A stretch of DNA of 64,000 bases from Conchocele bisecta (GCA_029237695.1 CM055273.1:55665968-55729967), one strand, 5' to 3'; positions 21,130 to 32,420 are shown, numbered from the stretch's first letter. Notes: generated by a model from the sequence alone, not told the origin. Translations and numbers: made by a program.

Positions 21130-21745
21130 AGGCGATGTAGGCGTCGTCGTCGTCAACAATTTAGGACGTACATTTTGGACGTAGCCAATTTCCAATATCT
21201 CTTGATCCATTAGTCGGATCATTACCAAACGTCATCAATAGCTTCATTACAGTGATAGCTATCCATCCAGTGTCATTTGGGGTACGTTGACCGTCACCTT
21301 GGTTACCTTGACTTTGGTGTCGTTAATTTTGGATGTACGTCCAAATTTTGAATATCTCCTAATCCGTTTGTCGGAGAATTACCAAAATCCCCAATAGCTA
21401 CCCCACTTTGATAACTATCCACCCAGTGTCATATGTGACCTTGTCATTGGTGGCCGTGACCATCGCATCAATACTTTTCCTCATATTGACTTCCTATTAT
21501 CGTGAGATTGACCTTGATGACCTTGATCTTCGGGGCGATCGCCTTGTGTAGTGGGTGAGACCCTCTCAAGCGATCGCGTTGTTTAAGAAATTGAACTACA
21601 TTTCTACGGACCATATTGCCATCCACGTAAAGTTCTGTCTATATCGGACCTGCGGTTCAGAAGTAGAAACGTGTTGACGGACGGACGGACGGACGTAAAG
21701 CGGTAACAATAGCTCGCATGAGTCTTCGGTTCAGGTGAGATCAAA
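21030..21745 (+). mobile_element. Microsatellite-headed minisatellite element 2
   Basis: Hairpin-like start, a (GTC)n tract at 21071-21160, two units about 167 bp apart (GGACGTACATTTTGG at 21164, GGATGTACGTCC at 21331), then a 3' part with GTTGACGGACGGACGGACGG and AGCTCGCATGAG...CTTCGGTTCAGGTGAG. The last hairpin-like segment resembles a bivalve repeat 3' end that I know of. Confidence 0.6.
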
Positions 21746-21839
21746 AGACGTTGACCATGTACATTGTGCAGTTGTGTGTAGCTAAATAGCGGTATCATGG
21801 GCAAATAGTAGTATAGTTGGACCAGAGTCAATTAGCCTT

Positions 21840-22095
21840 TTAACCCATACACTGCAGGTAACTGGAATTGATTTTGATATGTTAATTTTGAAACCAATCC
21901 AACCGTCACAAAATTATTTTCAAATTAGTCTGTATGAATGTATGAAAAGGGGGAGTTTTTGTTGTCAAAAATATGAAAATTACTTTCAAAAAGCACAGAT
22001 CCTGATGAGACGGCTCGTCACGAGCCGGCTCATCTGGATCTGCGCTGTTTGCATAAACCGCTATAGCGGGTTTTCGGGTTCAAAGGCGTCATTAT
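21840..22095 (+). mobile_element. Family K element, copy 3
   Basis: GTAACTGGAATTGATTTTGA, ATGAAAAGGGGGAGTTTTTG and the hairpin GACGGCTCGTCACGAGCC occur in the same order as at 9946. Confidence 0.8.
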
Positions 22096-22164
22096 GACGT
22101 CATTATGTTGTGACTGCACTACCACCTGGTCGCACCATAATGCATATACTACAGGTGCGTTGCA

Positions 22165-22750
22165 CCATATATGTACTGTACTGTATTTGTAGATATGACC
22201 TGAGAAATGGGGCGTAAGGGTTTTGCGACCAGTGTAGCTCCAGATCAGACTATTCATCCACACAGTCTGATAAAGATCGATACTGTTCGCCTATGCATAC
22301 AGGACACCCTCATCATGCTTTTACATTGTATCAAGAAATATACATTGTCATTTGGCTGCATGAGTGTGCTATTTGATCAGGAGCTACATTGGCCACAAAC
22401 CCAGGGGAGGATCTGGAGAGAGTGTACCGGAGTTGCACCACCCCCCCCCCCCCGGCCCCCCGTTCAGCCACGGAGTTTACATAGATCACAGTTTACCACC
22501 AGTTTTAGTCGGAATTTAAATGCCGTAAAACACAGGAAAGTGCATCATTTCTGGACATCTATATTTCAAAATTTGCCTTGGGGGGGGGGGGGGGTGGGGG
22601 GGGGGGGGGTGGGGGGGGGGGGGGGGGGGCGGGCATACTCGCTTCACTCCGCGGAGCTCAAAAATAGGACAACCCCCCCCCCCCCACGTTCCCCAAATGC
22701 TGGATCCGCCCCTGAAATCCATAAGCCATGTTTCTCCAGTCATATACATA
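22165..22750. mobile_element. Family H element interrupted by a CAGGGG-ended element
   Basis: The left part runs through GCGACCAGTGTAGCTCC and GATCAGGAGCTACATTGGCC. The right terminal piece (ATAAGCCATGTTTCTCCAGT) resumes at 22718, after the inserted element. Confidence 0.7.
22399..22713. mobile_element. CAGGGG-ended MITE with poly-G/poly-C interior
   Basis: Ends CAGGGGAGGATCTGG and TGCTGGATCCGCCCCTG are imperfect inverted repeats. Ends of the type CAGGGGCGGATCCAG are common on animal DNA transposons. The interior holds long G (22580-22628) and C (22441-22454, 22674-22686) runs whose length is likely unstable. Confidence 0.65.
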
Positions 22751-22916
22751 TATATGTAGTACATGCCTGTATTCCATAACGTTCTTGTTTTCAAGGGACG
22801 GGATTACATTCAGTGGAATAATAATCAGCAGCCATGATACATATGTTCTTTAATGGGCAGCTGCTTTACCACGTGTTTGAAGCAATGCTCTCCATACTAG
22901 TACATGTACATGTATA

Positions 22917-23107
22917 GGAGGGCCCGGTTGTTCAAAACACCAGTTAGCTTAACGGACTGTTACATCCTTAACGGACTGTTAAATCCTTAACGGACTGTTA
23001 AATCCTTAACTGAATGGTTAAAAGCTCTGTTAAAACAGAGAGTTTAACCATTCAGTTAAGGATTTAACAGTCCGTTAAGCTAACGGATGTTTTGAACAAC
23101 CGGGCCC
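22917..23107. mobile_element. Family J element, copy 2
   Basis: Full copy with ends GGGCCCGGTTGTTCAAAAC and complement. The left arm contains a threefold tandem of TAACGGACTGTTAAATCCT, whereas the right arm has one, so arm expansion occurred after insertion. Confidence 0.8.
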
Positions 23108-23125
23108 AGGTTTATATATATACAA

Positions 23126-23309
23126 TGGAACCTCTCTAAACCGGACACAGCGACATGTTAGTTTGTTTCCATGTACCTCTCTTGATAATGTCCGTTCATG
23201 ATCGCCAAGCATCCACGCGTGTCGTGAAGTAGTCATCTGTCTGTTCTACGGTGGAACCTCTCTAAGCCGGACACCCTGGTGTGTCCGGTTTAGAGAGGTT
23301 TTACTGTAT
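23126..23309. mobile_element. Family I element
   Basis: Outer ends AATGGAACCTCTCTAAACC and TTTAGAGAGGTTTTACTGT. An inner copy of the same end at 23250-23285 indicates one hairpin joined to another. Confidence 0.75.
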
Positions 23310-23424
23310 TGGGTTTCTCAGAAACACGATAACGAATGCTGAGTATTCAGCATAGGATCATGATGCGCTTTATCACCTAGCTATCGCGTACCAATGGCCT
23401 TCCAAATGATACTGTCTGTCATGA

Positions 23425-23737
23425 TCAGTAGCCGATTTCATCAAAATTGCAAAGCATACTTATCTAGCAAAGTATACTTTGAGAGAGTAATAATTTATTT
23501 TTCCCGAAATGCATTAGTTCATATAGAACTAACCACTGTATATATTTGATGATTAAAAGTATGCAGAATTATTATACTGAATGTATATACATTATCACAG
23601 CCAAACTGGCTGTGATAATGTAATAAATTCAGTATAATAAAAATTAAAAAAATTCTCCTTAAATTGAAAATTTCTCCCTCAAAGTATACTTTGCTAGATA
23701 AGTATGCTTTGCAATGTTGGTGAAATAGGCTACTGAT
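23425..23737. mobile_element. Family A MITE
   Basis: Full copy: GTAGCCGATTTCATC and GGTGAAATAGGCTAC ends, CACAGCCAAACTGGCTGTG centre. Confidence 0.9.
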
Positions 23738-23888
23738 GGACACACTAATGCTCAGGCTCATCAACGGGAAGCCACACTTGTCGCAAACGACAGATAACAC
23801 CAGACTGCGTTTTAAAACATGTCAGATCGGGGCAGGCTAGCTGGACTAGCAGTGTATGTCCTTCTCATATTGTTTTTTTTTCTCTTGA

Positions 23889-24178
23889 AGTTGCATCAGG
23901 AGGTCCCGCTGTTCCTTTAGCCGGGGTCATTTATGTGAACTATATTAAAGAGCCATTGAGTATGTCACTGCATCAATATAACTTGACGGAGTGCGTTAAT
24001 ATTAACACACTTGCTATATGTGGGTACGTTACAAGTTGCATCAGGAGGTCCCGCTGTTCCTTTAGCCGGGGTCATTTATGTGAACTATCTTAAAGAGCCA
24101 TTGAGTATGTCACTGCATCAATATAACTTGACGGAGTGCGTTAATATTCACACACTTGCTATATGTGGGTACGTTACA
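23889..24178. repeat. Direct tandem duplication, about 145 bp x 2
   Basis: The block beginning GTTGCATCAGGAGGTCCCGC and ending ATATGTGGGTACGTTACA is repeated head to tail with about two differences, so the duplication is recent. It lies just beyond the 3' end of the TMEM266-like coding region. Confidence 0.9.
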
Positions 24179-24449
24179 TGTTCGAACCACAGATCATCAA
24201 TATATAATTACCACCTACATGTGATTGAAAAGCAAGAACTATGCCAAACCGCAAAGTGTAGATGTAAAGTGTCAGTAAATCACCAAGTCGACGAATGTTA
24301 GCACTACATTTCTCTTTTAAGTGTGTACCATTCGCTTCACCATACTTATTTTCAAAGGGCTACGACGTACAGGTACAAATATATACATGTACATACAACT
24401 TGTTTGAGCAGGAGGCATCTAAACACGCGATTTATCAATAGAGCGAGCA

Positions 24450-25186
24450 TCACACGAACTCGGTCTCGTGATTGATGGAATCGTCCGACGAATATCCATC
24501 CGCGCTCTTTGATATTACGGCGTTGTCGCGGTAACAACGACTGAGCCGGACTCGCTTGGGGGCGATGTAGCCAGGCACGCCTGACGGTTTCCGGATGATG
24601 GGCGACTTCTCCAACAGCCGCGAGTTGTTGTTGCATAGTGACAATTCGCACTCATCAATGGACGACGGCGTGACGGCCGATTTAAGCTCCGAGTACTGCG
24701 AGCTGTAGCTGTCGCCCTCGAACACACTAGAGTCGACCGTATCCTGCCGATCTAGATCATCGATGTCGTCTGGTCGATACGATTTATGATCGGTAACTCC
24801 GTCAAGGGACGTATCGGTGGATACTGTATCAATTGTCTCCCCTCGTTCAAGCCGTTTCCCAGCGTGTCCATTGTACGATTGGAAGTTATTTTTCGTGTAC
24901 GGAACACGGTCTGTGTCCATGGGCAGGTTGTGATCGGCCTTGAACTTATTGCGGAAGAAGTCTGTCGATGAGCCGAGGAAGCTGAGTAGTCGGCCCCTGC
25001 TGTGACGCTTCGGTTGGTGTGTTTCCGGACTGATCTTATTGTCGACGTATTCCATGGACTTACCGCGGCGCATGTGCGGAGTGCCCAGCACAGACCAGAA
25101 GCTCTGTGACTTGTGACCAAAGGCGCCGAATGCGAGACTAGCAAACGACCCCATTGCGCCCTTCCCTGGCCGGATTTGTTGTTTTG
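24450..25186 (-). CDS. TMEM266: TMEM266-like gene, last coding exon (cytosolic tail)
   Basis: The exon starts after a good acceptor (ATGTTTCAG) with two bases of a codon. That fits the one base left by the exon at 31922-31994 and gives ...SLAKQQIRPGKG. It encodes about 245 residues to the TAA at 24450-24452. The tail is hydrophilic, rich in Ser, Asp, Arg and Lys, with no membrane segment; basic stretches (MRRGK, HQPKRHSRGR) precede acidic, Ser-rich ones (DDIDDLDRQD, SADGYSSDDS), and the C-terminus is ETEFV. Hv1 proton channels end soon after their coiled coil, whereas TMEM266-type proteins have long disordered tails, which favours TMEM266. The internal Met at 25154 is probably not a start. 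No AATAAA was seen close to the stop. Confidence 0.75.
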
Positions 25187-25660
25187 CTGAAACATAATAT
25201 ACATGTATACATGCAGGTTTGCTTCGTGCATTCGTGCATACATACCTGTGTGGTGTGAATTATGCTACACACACGTATTTCTTATGAATGTTCATGTAGC
25301 AGGACAATACGGCGATTATGCCAGCCTTAGTCGCCATCATTCACTCATTACACAATTTGTTTCGCTTTATTTCCGGGCGAATATATATATAGTAAAATAA
25401 AGCGGATCGTCATATATACATGTAGGGAATGAAAGCAGCAAAAGTAACAAGCGGGTATATACATTTGGGCCAGTCCATGTGAATATATGCATTCTAGCAT
25501 ATGGCTATTTTACTGATACTAATATTGAAAATAGGCTACGTGTCTTATAAATGAACCGCCGGTTGAAAACATGGACCTTAGGAAAATAGAGTTTGATTAC
25601 AGCTATACAGGAACATAAGCCTTTTTTGATTGACCCCAAGGAGACTAGCGTATGCCTTGA

Positions 25661-25955
25661 TCAGTAGCCTGTGTCACCAAAATTGCAAAGTATACTTATC
25701 TAGCAAAGTGTACTTTGAGGGAGTAATCATTTAGTTTTCCCGAAATAAATTATTTCATATAGAACTAACGACTGCATATATGATTAAAAGTATGCAGAAT
25801 TATTATACTGAATGTATTACATTATCGATGCGATAATGTAATACATTCAGTATAATAAACATTAATACATGTATCCTTAAATTGACAACTTCTCCCTCAA
25901 AGTGTACTTAGCAAGATAGGTACACTTTGCAATGTTGGTGCAATAAACTACAGGT
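25661..25955. mobile_element. Family A MITE in intron
   Basis: GTAGCCTGTGTCACC left end and a diverged right end. The centre is shortened to CATTATCGATGCGATAATG. It lies in the last intron of the TMEM266-like gene. Confidence 0.85.
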
Positions 25956-26225
25956 CTGGGGCTACGCATATTGCAAACTTCGTGCATGTACCGGTGGTCA
26001 AACTAGGTAGTATTTGCCGAAATCTTCAGAGCTAACGCAGCAGGGAATGCTTTAGTTGCACAGTTGGACAATTTGGTATCATGCACACGCATTATCATGA
26101 TTATGGCGTTCGACTTCCATTTCTAGAAGTTTTACTGTGGCGATAAATAATCATATATTTACATGCACCGATCCATGCTTTTATTGTTAATACCAATATC
26201 AGGCAAAATCATGCATGAGCCAGCT

Positions 26226-26534
26226 ATCTGTAGCCGATTTCATCAACATTGCAAATTATACTTATCTAGCAAAGTATACTTTGAGGGAGTAATCATTGAT
26301 TTTTTCCGAAATGCATTATTTCATACAGAACTAATGATTGCATATATTTGATGATTAAAACTATGCAGAATTATTATACTGAATTTATTACATTATCACA
26401 GCCAAAATGGCTGTGATAATGTAATAAATTCAGTATAATACAAATTAATAAATTTATCCTAAAATTGAAAATTTCTCCCTCAAAGTATACTTTGCTAGGA
26501 AAGTATACTTTGCAATGTTGGTGAAATAGGCTAC
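26226..26534. mobile_element. Family A MITE in intron
   Basis: Full copy with GTAGCCGATTTCATC and GGTGAAATAGGCTAC ends and CACAGCCAAAATGGCTGTG centre. Confidence 0.9.
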
Positions 26535-27076
26535 GTATGATGCATCACATCGTATATGGGTTTGCAAATAATTAAATATTTCGTACGTAAACGACCCAAA
26601 AAGTTAAAGTTAACATGTTTCGTACTTCAATGTAGCTACATGTATGCCGGTAAGTCAGTGTTTTGCCTACTCTCTATTACGTAACTTGTATACGTTTACT
26701 CGTTTTTTAACACATATTGCCCATATAACACAGCATACTCTCCCACGCACTGACTCAATTAAAAACAAAATACATGACGATAATACAACACGTCCAACAA
26801 ATAAAAAAAATAGTGCAAGAGCGTTACTGTTAGTTACTTATTGCAATGCAGGTTTAATGTCCTCATTTATATATAGCAAGTAACCAATGCAATAACAGCT
26901 GCATTGTCAGGCAAAGCAACGACCAAACCAAATATATGGAAACAGAGCGTTCATCTTGGGCAGACTGATGAAGGAAACTATTCCACACGGGTGCGTAACA
27001 GTGTAGCGATCGTCAGTAAGAGTATCACTAACTTGCGAGGGAAGATCGATAGGTCCGTGTCTCATACTGTAAGAAC
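26535..27076. other. Intron sequence, nothing recognised
   Basis: AT-rich intron of the TMEM266-like gene without shared repeats or exon-like segments. Confidence 0.35.
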
Positions 27077-27293
27077 CAGGGGGGCCGTTTCACTAAACTT
27101 TGTACTACTAAAATGTTCGTAAGTGCAAAATTATGATAGTCTGTAAATGTCACATTAAAACTGTTTTCTTGTAAACAATTATTGGATTTACATTTATTGA
27201 GCATGTAAATCCATCAATTGAAATTTCAAGACGATCCTAAAGTTGCACTTACAAACATTTTAGTCGTACGAAGTTTAATGAAACGGGCCCCAG
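27077..27293. mobile_element. Family D MITE with shortened core
   Basis: Ends GGGGGGCCGTTTCACTAAAC and GTTTAATGAAACGGGCCCC. The core is reduced to GGATTTACATTTATTGAGCA followed at once by TGTAAATCC. Confidence 0.8.
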
Positions 27294-27391
27294 GTTGATT
27301 ATAAATTCTGTTAGCTGAACGGACTGATAAATCATTAACAAGTTTGCAGTCCTTTATGCTAACATAGGTTTTGAGCAAACGGACCCAGGCT
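27294..27391. mobile_element. Family J element, diverged
   Basis: TTAGCTGAACGGACTGATAA and GCTAACATAGGTTTTGAGCA match the arms of family J at reduced identity. Confidence 0.45.
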
Positions 27392-27685
27392 CGTGTTAAT
27401 TGCAGTTGGTCGGAATTCATTTGTGGAAACTCCAATTACTTACAGATGTTAACGAACAGACAGACAATCATATGCATGTACGGCGTAAGCTATGGATTGC
27501 AATCGAGAGTGTAGATGATGTCATAATGACACTAACGTCAAAACCACTATAGTCACTATGACATACATTCACTTAACAGAAGTGCATCACCCACACGCAC
27601 ATGTACGTACCGTAATTGGCAAATCCGACAAGTTGCCATGTATCGGATTGCATAGAATAGTATGAATTCTAAGTATAATTAGTAT

Positions 27686-27868
27686 AAGTTAGATCACGGT
27701 TCGTCCGCATGTACGAGCAGATAATTCGCGAGCTTTAGCGAGCGGATTATCGCTCGTACTTGCGGACAAACGTGATCTAACTTATTTATCACTTCCTCAT
27801 GTACATACCTTGCACACGAGCTGTGTTAATACAGAAACAACACCCGGAAATGTGTCAAAGATGTGATA
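27686..27868. mobile_element. Family Q element, copy 2 (inverted)
   Basis: Hairpin GTTAGATCACGGTTCGTCCG with its complement at 27755-27780, followed by ACAGAAACAACACCCGGAAA. This is the reverse of 9225-9408. Confidence 0.7.
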
Positions 27869-28809
27869 ATGTACATGAACATGTATATCTTAGCAGTGAT
27901 GGTATTGTGTATGCATTTGTTCTGATAGTCGTATTCGACAATTATCGTGGATTGGTTGACTTTGTAATATCGACTCATATCAGCGAAGTATATTTCAGTG
28001 TTGTTGCTGCCAATATTGCTATATTAACATTGCAACAATTGATTGTCGCCGAGTATGGATGTCATTTCCACAGGTGTATCCATTTAGCATCTTGTGGAAT
28101 AAGTTGTGTCCTATTTCAAACTCCTTCCGCTGTAGCAGAGGCTGTGAGGTATTTGTGTCATTGAAACTGACACTACCATCAGACTCAGACATTACAAATA
28201 CATGTACAGTGTAATAAAACTACAAATACATTTTCGAGTAGGCATGTCTGAGCGATTATCCTTTATCGCACGACTTTGTCTTTTATTTTACGAGGTTGCA
28301 GACTTACAATAGTATATAATACAGTTATATAGTGTTACTTGAGCACAAAATAAGCTTGTTTTATATAAAATCTTGCATGTACTTTTGCCTGAAGCCATTG
28401 ATCCTGAATACACTGCAAACCTTTGATGTATATATATTTTACGTATTCCGCCTTATAAATATGATTACGGGTGAGGCGGAGTGTTCATTTGCAACTTTAT
28501 AATCAGTGGTACCTGTAATTACAAACACTATGTCATTTGCTATATGCATGTACGTATGTATGAGCCAGCAAAGCATTCCTGCATAATTATTGAGCCGATG
28601 ACTGATGAAAAATATCCTTACGACGGGTTGGACAGTGTAATAGATGCGCCTCCATAAGTGTTCAGCATGTTGATTGACACTATCATTTGTGATTCGCTAT
28701 TCAGCGAAATAGTTTAGATAAACATCTTTTCCTAGCATCGGCTCAATATTGTTGTCATGCATCGCTGTTTCATACACTGGTAACAGTTTAAGTTAAGAAA
28801 ACATGTATT
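27869..28809. other. Intron sequence, nothing recognised
   Basis: About 0.9 kb. The open frame through 27799-28164 is partly inside family Q and has no splice support on either strand. Confidence 0.35.
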
Positions 28810-29226
28810 ACCAGGTGCATGATTAGGTGGTTACAACAACAACAACGCACTCCAAAGTAAGTATGATTTTATAGTTTCCTTAATATGCAACGGATTTTGA
28901 TGAAATATGGCGCAGCAAACGCGTCTTCATGATATGCATTTGGTGGTACAGGGAGTTTGGTCCAGACTTATGTCGTTTTTGCAAAGAATCGATTTCCGTG
29001 TCGGAGACACGGAAATCGATTCTTCGCAAAAAACGACAGAAGTTTAGACGAATATACAGAGACCACCAAATGCAGCTTAACAAGACGCGTTTGATGCGCC
29101 ATATTTCATCAAAATCCGTTACGTAATAAGGACAATATAAAATAATACGTACTTTCAATCGGATGGATTCTGGAAGTTTCAGTACTTGTTGTTGTTGTTT
29201 GTACCACGTGATCATACACATTGTAT
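28810..29226. mobile_element. Family G element, copy 1
   Basis: Ends GGTGCATGATTAGGTGGTTA with CAACAACAAC and a mirrored GTACCACGTGATCATACAC. Internal arms contain GATTTTGATGAAATATGGCG and the palindromic centre GATTTCCGTGTCGGAGACAC. Other copies: 30370, 32018 and 32738. Confidence 0.85.
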
Positions 29227-29547
29227 TAGGTGCCAATATACATACATGTGCGGGTAAAGGAAACACCAATGTGGTTATGATGAAGTTCATTTCACATCAT
29301 GTAATTATTCACATGTGTAATTCAGATCTATGAAAACATTCTCAAATTGATTTACAACATTGTATAGCGTTAAAACTTTATAACTGAAAGGGGTGCAATT
29401 AGGGGGCTAACTCATATATATAACTAATATATGAAGTTAGGTCCTTTCTGACACTGACCCCTTCAATTAAGTACAGCCAATAGTGTCTTACTAGTATTTA
29501 CTTCGCAAGCTCGACCGTATTCAGTTAACGAACGTGCATGCACAGAA

Positions 29548-29984
29548 CTACTGTCTGTTTCACGAAAGCTGCCCAAATTGTACTACTATATAAACAATTC
29601 AAAAACAATATTTTTCTTGATAATATTAAATTTTATCAAAATTTAAGAATGAGTCTTTCTTTTTATTTCGTGCAATTTGGTCAAATATTGATTTTATTGT
29701 GAAAAAACAATTTCCCCACGTTAAATCCCCATATTGTCTATGGGGATTTAACATGGGGAAATTTTTAGAATTTTTAGAATTTCAGAAATACTGGACCGAT
29801 TTTCAAAGTTTTCCAAGCTATCTAGCCGGGTTTCGGAGTACATTTCCAAAAGTGTTCGTGTTTTTGTCTCCTACCACAGCTCCTCCACCGCCATTTTGAT
29901 AAAATTTAATATTATCGAAAGAAATACTGATCGTTTATATGGCTGTAAAATTTGGGCAGCGTTCGTGAAACAGACAGTAGTACT
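29548..29984. mobile_element. Family L element, complete
   Basis: Ends ACTACTGTCTGTTTCACGAA and TTCGTGAAACAGACAGTAGT. The centre is the hairpin GTTAAATCCCCATATTGTC/TATGGGGATTTAAC. Confidence 0.85.
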
Positions 29985-30115
29985 CTATACATACTGTATT
30001 AATGGTGTGTGTGATTGGATGCAGTGATTATAATCATACAATACATGGATCGCAGTTCGGATAACGAAATTGCTTAATATGCTTTTGCAGTGCTTCATGG
30101 TAATTGTGTTAGGGA

Positions 30116-30131
30116 AATAGAGAATAGTAGG
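30116..30131. mobile_element. Family E left-end stub
   Basis: Only AATAGAGAATAGTAGG remains, fused directly to half of a family A element; probably an excision or recombination scar. Confidence 0.4.
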
Positions 30132-30265
30132 ACAAAATGGCTGTGATAATGTAATAAATTCAGTATAATAAAAATTAATAAATTTATTCTTCAATTGAAA
30201 ATTTCTCCCTCAAAGTATATTTTGGTAGATAAATATACTTTGCAATGTTGGTGAAATAGGCTACA
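30132..30265. mobile_element. Half of a family A MITE
   Basis: Starts at the central hairpin (AAAATGGCTGTGATAATG) and runs to GGTGAAATAGGCTAC. The other half is lost. Confidence 0.85.
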
Positions 30266-30369
30266 AACATGGCTGTACTGTCACCGATAGAGACATTCAG
30301 TCCGCCGCCACCATAACATACATCGATGTACGTATTGCATTGGATCTCTTCTGACTCTACTACAGGGTG

Positions 30370-30783
30370 TATGCTCACGTGGTACTAACAACAACAACAA
30401 GTACTGAAACTTCCAGAATCCATCTGATTCAAAGTACGTATTATTTTATATTGTCCTTATTACGTAACGGATTTTGATGAAATATGGCGCATCGAACACG
30501 TCTTGTTAAGCTGCATTTGGTGGTCTCTGTATTTTCGCCCAAACTTCTGTCGTTTTTACGAAGAATCGATTTCCGTGTCTACCGACACGGAAATCGATTC
30601 TTCGCAAACACGACATAATTCTGCGCCGAACTACCTGGACCACCAAATGTAGCTCATGAAGACGCGTTTGCTGCGCCATATTTCATCAAATTCCGTTGCA
30701 CTGATATTAAGGAAAATATCAAATAATACTTACTTTGGAGTGGGCGACGTTGTTGTTGTTGTAACCACGTGATCATGCACTAC
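30370..30783. mobile_element. Family G element, copy 2
   Basis: Ends CACGTGGTACTAACAACAAC and GTAACCACGTGATCATGCAC, with the CGATTTCCGTGTCTACCGAC palindrome at the centre. Confidence 0.85.
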
Positions 30784-31144
30784 TAACAGTTGAAATACAC
30801 ATCATGTGAAATGTTCTTCCTCAAAATGATGCAGTGGAAATCAATAAACACGCAAACGTAAATGTTATTTTCAGTTACTGGGTTACATGTATGTGTAGAA
30901 GGAAATTGGCACTGAGACAACATTCATGATCATACTCTACGTATGTACGTTTACGATAGGACAAGACAGTACTATATTTATCTCAAACTTTTGGAAATGT
31001 CAGAGTAAATATGAATTCGCAATGTTCTGTAATTTACGAATAATACAAACAAAATAAGTTATCATGAAAACGAATTTTGTCTCAGTTACGGTTAACCCTT
31101 TGAACCATACATACTTTAAAACCGGCATTCGCAAACATTGTTGA
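30784..31144. other. Intron sequence, nothing recognised
   Basis: No shared repeat or exon-like segment seen. Confidence 0.35.
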
Positions 31145-31391
31145 TCCAGGGGGCCGTTTCACTAAACTTTGTACGACTAAAATGTTCGTACGTGAAAACG
31201 TATGCCAGTCTGTAAATTTCACATTAACAATGTGTTATCGTAAACAATTATTGGATTTACATTAAAATTTTATTGAGCATAGGTTGCATGTGCTCAATAA
31301 ATGTAAATATATCAATTGAAATTTTCAGACGATGCTAAAATTGCACTTGTGAACATTTTAGTCGTACGAAGTTTAGTGAAACGGGCCCCAG
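31145..31391. mobile_element. Family D MITE
   Basis: Ends GGGGGCCGTTTCACTAAAC and GTTTAGTGAAACGGGCCCC. The core palindrome is asymmetric: CATTAAAATTTTATTGAGC on one side and TGTGCTCAATAAATGT on the other. Confidence 0.85.
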
Positions 31392-31469
31392 ATGAGACGG
31401 CTCATAATTAGCCAGCGCATAAAGACCTACTGTGATTGTCAGGGTTTTTTTCGGAATAAAATGTATCCC

Positions 31470-31718
31470 TCTTAAATGGCTGTAACTGGATAAATGGGGC
31501 TAATGGACTTTTTTACCATTGTAGCTCTTGATCAAATAGCACACTCCTGTAGCCTGGTAATGCTCTACATTGCTTGATACAAGCACGCTAGGTGTTTCAT
31601 TGATGGAATGGCAAACAGTGCAGATCCTGATCAGACTGCGCGGATGTGCAGGCTGTTCTGGATCTACACTGGTCGCAAAACCCATCAGCCCCATTTATCC
31701 AGTCACAGCCACATATAA
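31470..31718. mobile_element. Family H element
   Basis: Ends GGCTGTAACTGGATAAATGG and CCATTTATCCAGTCACAGCC. The centre contains AGATCCTGATCAGACTGCGC. Confidence 0.85.
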
Positions 31719-31921
31719 TGAATGCTCTAGACCAAAGATTCGCATCAAACATTCTATGCCAGGTATTTAGAAGCTACATAATGGTGAGAGGGTTAATGGT
31801 GTTAACGATGGTGAAATAATGAATATACAACACGTGGAAGCGCACAATAAAAAGGGGGAAGAGTGTTGTTAACGACACTTGGTGAAGGTAAACACGCCCT
31901 CTACCCGGAAGTCCGCCCTAC

Positions 31922-31994
31922 CTAGCGATTGGAATATCTTCCAGTCGTCCACGCCCTCCGATAGACACAGCTTCTTCAGAGCGTCTACCTGCTC
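31922..31994 (-). CDS. TMEM266: TMEM266-like gene, exon after the coiled coil
   Basis: A 73-nt exon bounded by an acceptor (ACATTGTAG) and a donor (G|GTAGGG). It begins in phase 0, as required by the exon at 35342-35457, and ends with one base, as required by the exon at 24450-25186. It encodes EQVDALKKLCLSEGVDDWKI then FQSL. A short helix followed by a Cys and an E-G turn is what I recall at the end of the TMEM266 coiled coil. Neighbouring sequence on both sides has stops in this frame. High-GC third positions contrast with the AT-rich intron. Confidence 0.75.
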
Positions 31995-32017
31995 CTACAA
32001 TGTGTTAAGGTACTATA

Positions 32018-32248
32018 ATATATGTGCATGATCACGTGGTTACGACAACAACAATAATTACTGAAACTTCCAGAAGCGCCTCAGATTCAATGTACGTATT
32101 TGGGACCACCAAATGCAACTCATGAAGACGCGTTTGCTGGGCCATATTTCATCAAAATCCTGTGCATATTAAGGAAAATATCAAATAATACTTTGGAGTG
32201 GGTGCGCTTTCAACACTTGATGCCACGTGATCATGCACCTTGACTATA
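32018..32248. mobile_element. Family G element, copy 3 (internally deleted)
   Basis: Ends GTGCATGATCACGTGGTTAC and GCCACGTGATCATGCACC. The palindromic centre is missing, with a join at GTACGTATTTGGGACCACC. Confidence 0.8.
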
Positions 32249-32254
32249 TAGGTT

Positions 32255-32420
32255 AGAATGCAAAAATAATCCTGCCAAAAAATGTAAACAATACTGGGGG
32301 ACATGCCGAGGTCGGATTCTTCTTTCTTATGAGTAATTGAACCTATTGTTGAATTCAAACAGAACCAGTACAGACCGGCTGCATATCATGTACAAGTAGG
32401 TTCCACAGCATTCATACGAA
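32255..32420 (+). mobile_element. SINE-like fragment related to 15430-15555
   Basis: Shares TTCTTTCTTATGAGTAATTG, AACAGAACCAGTACAGAC and TCATGTACAAGTAGG with the earlier copy. The tRNA-like B box and tail are absent. Confidence 0.5.

Noticed and set aside
22207..22794. Pro- and Gly-rich ORFs on both strands
   Set aside because: Products of the G and C homopolymer runs inside a MITE.
24352..25243. Other minus-strand frames overlapping the last exon
   Set aside because: Shadow frames of the TMEM266-like exon; they disagree with the splice phase.
27799..28164. 121-residue plus-strand ORF with hydrophobic stretches
   Set aside because: Its start is inside family Q, and no splice sites, known domain or conservation evidence could be seen.
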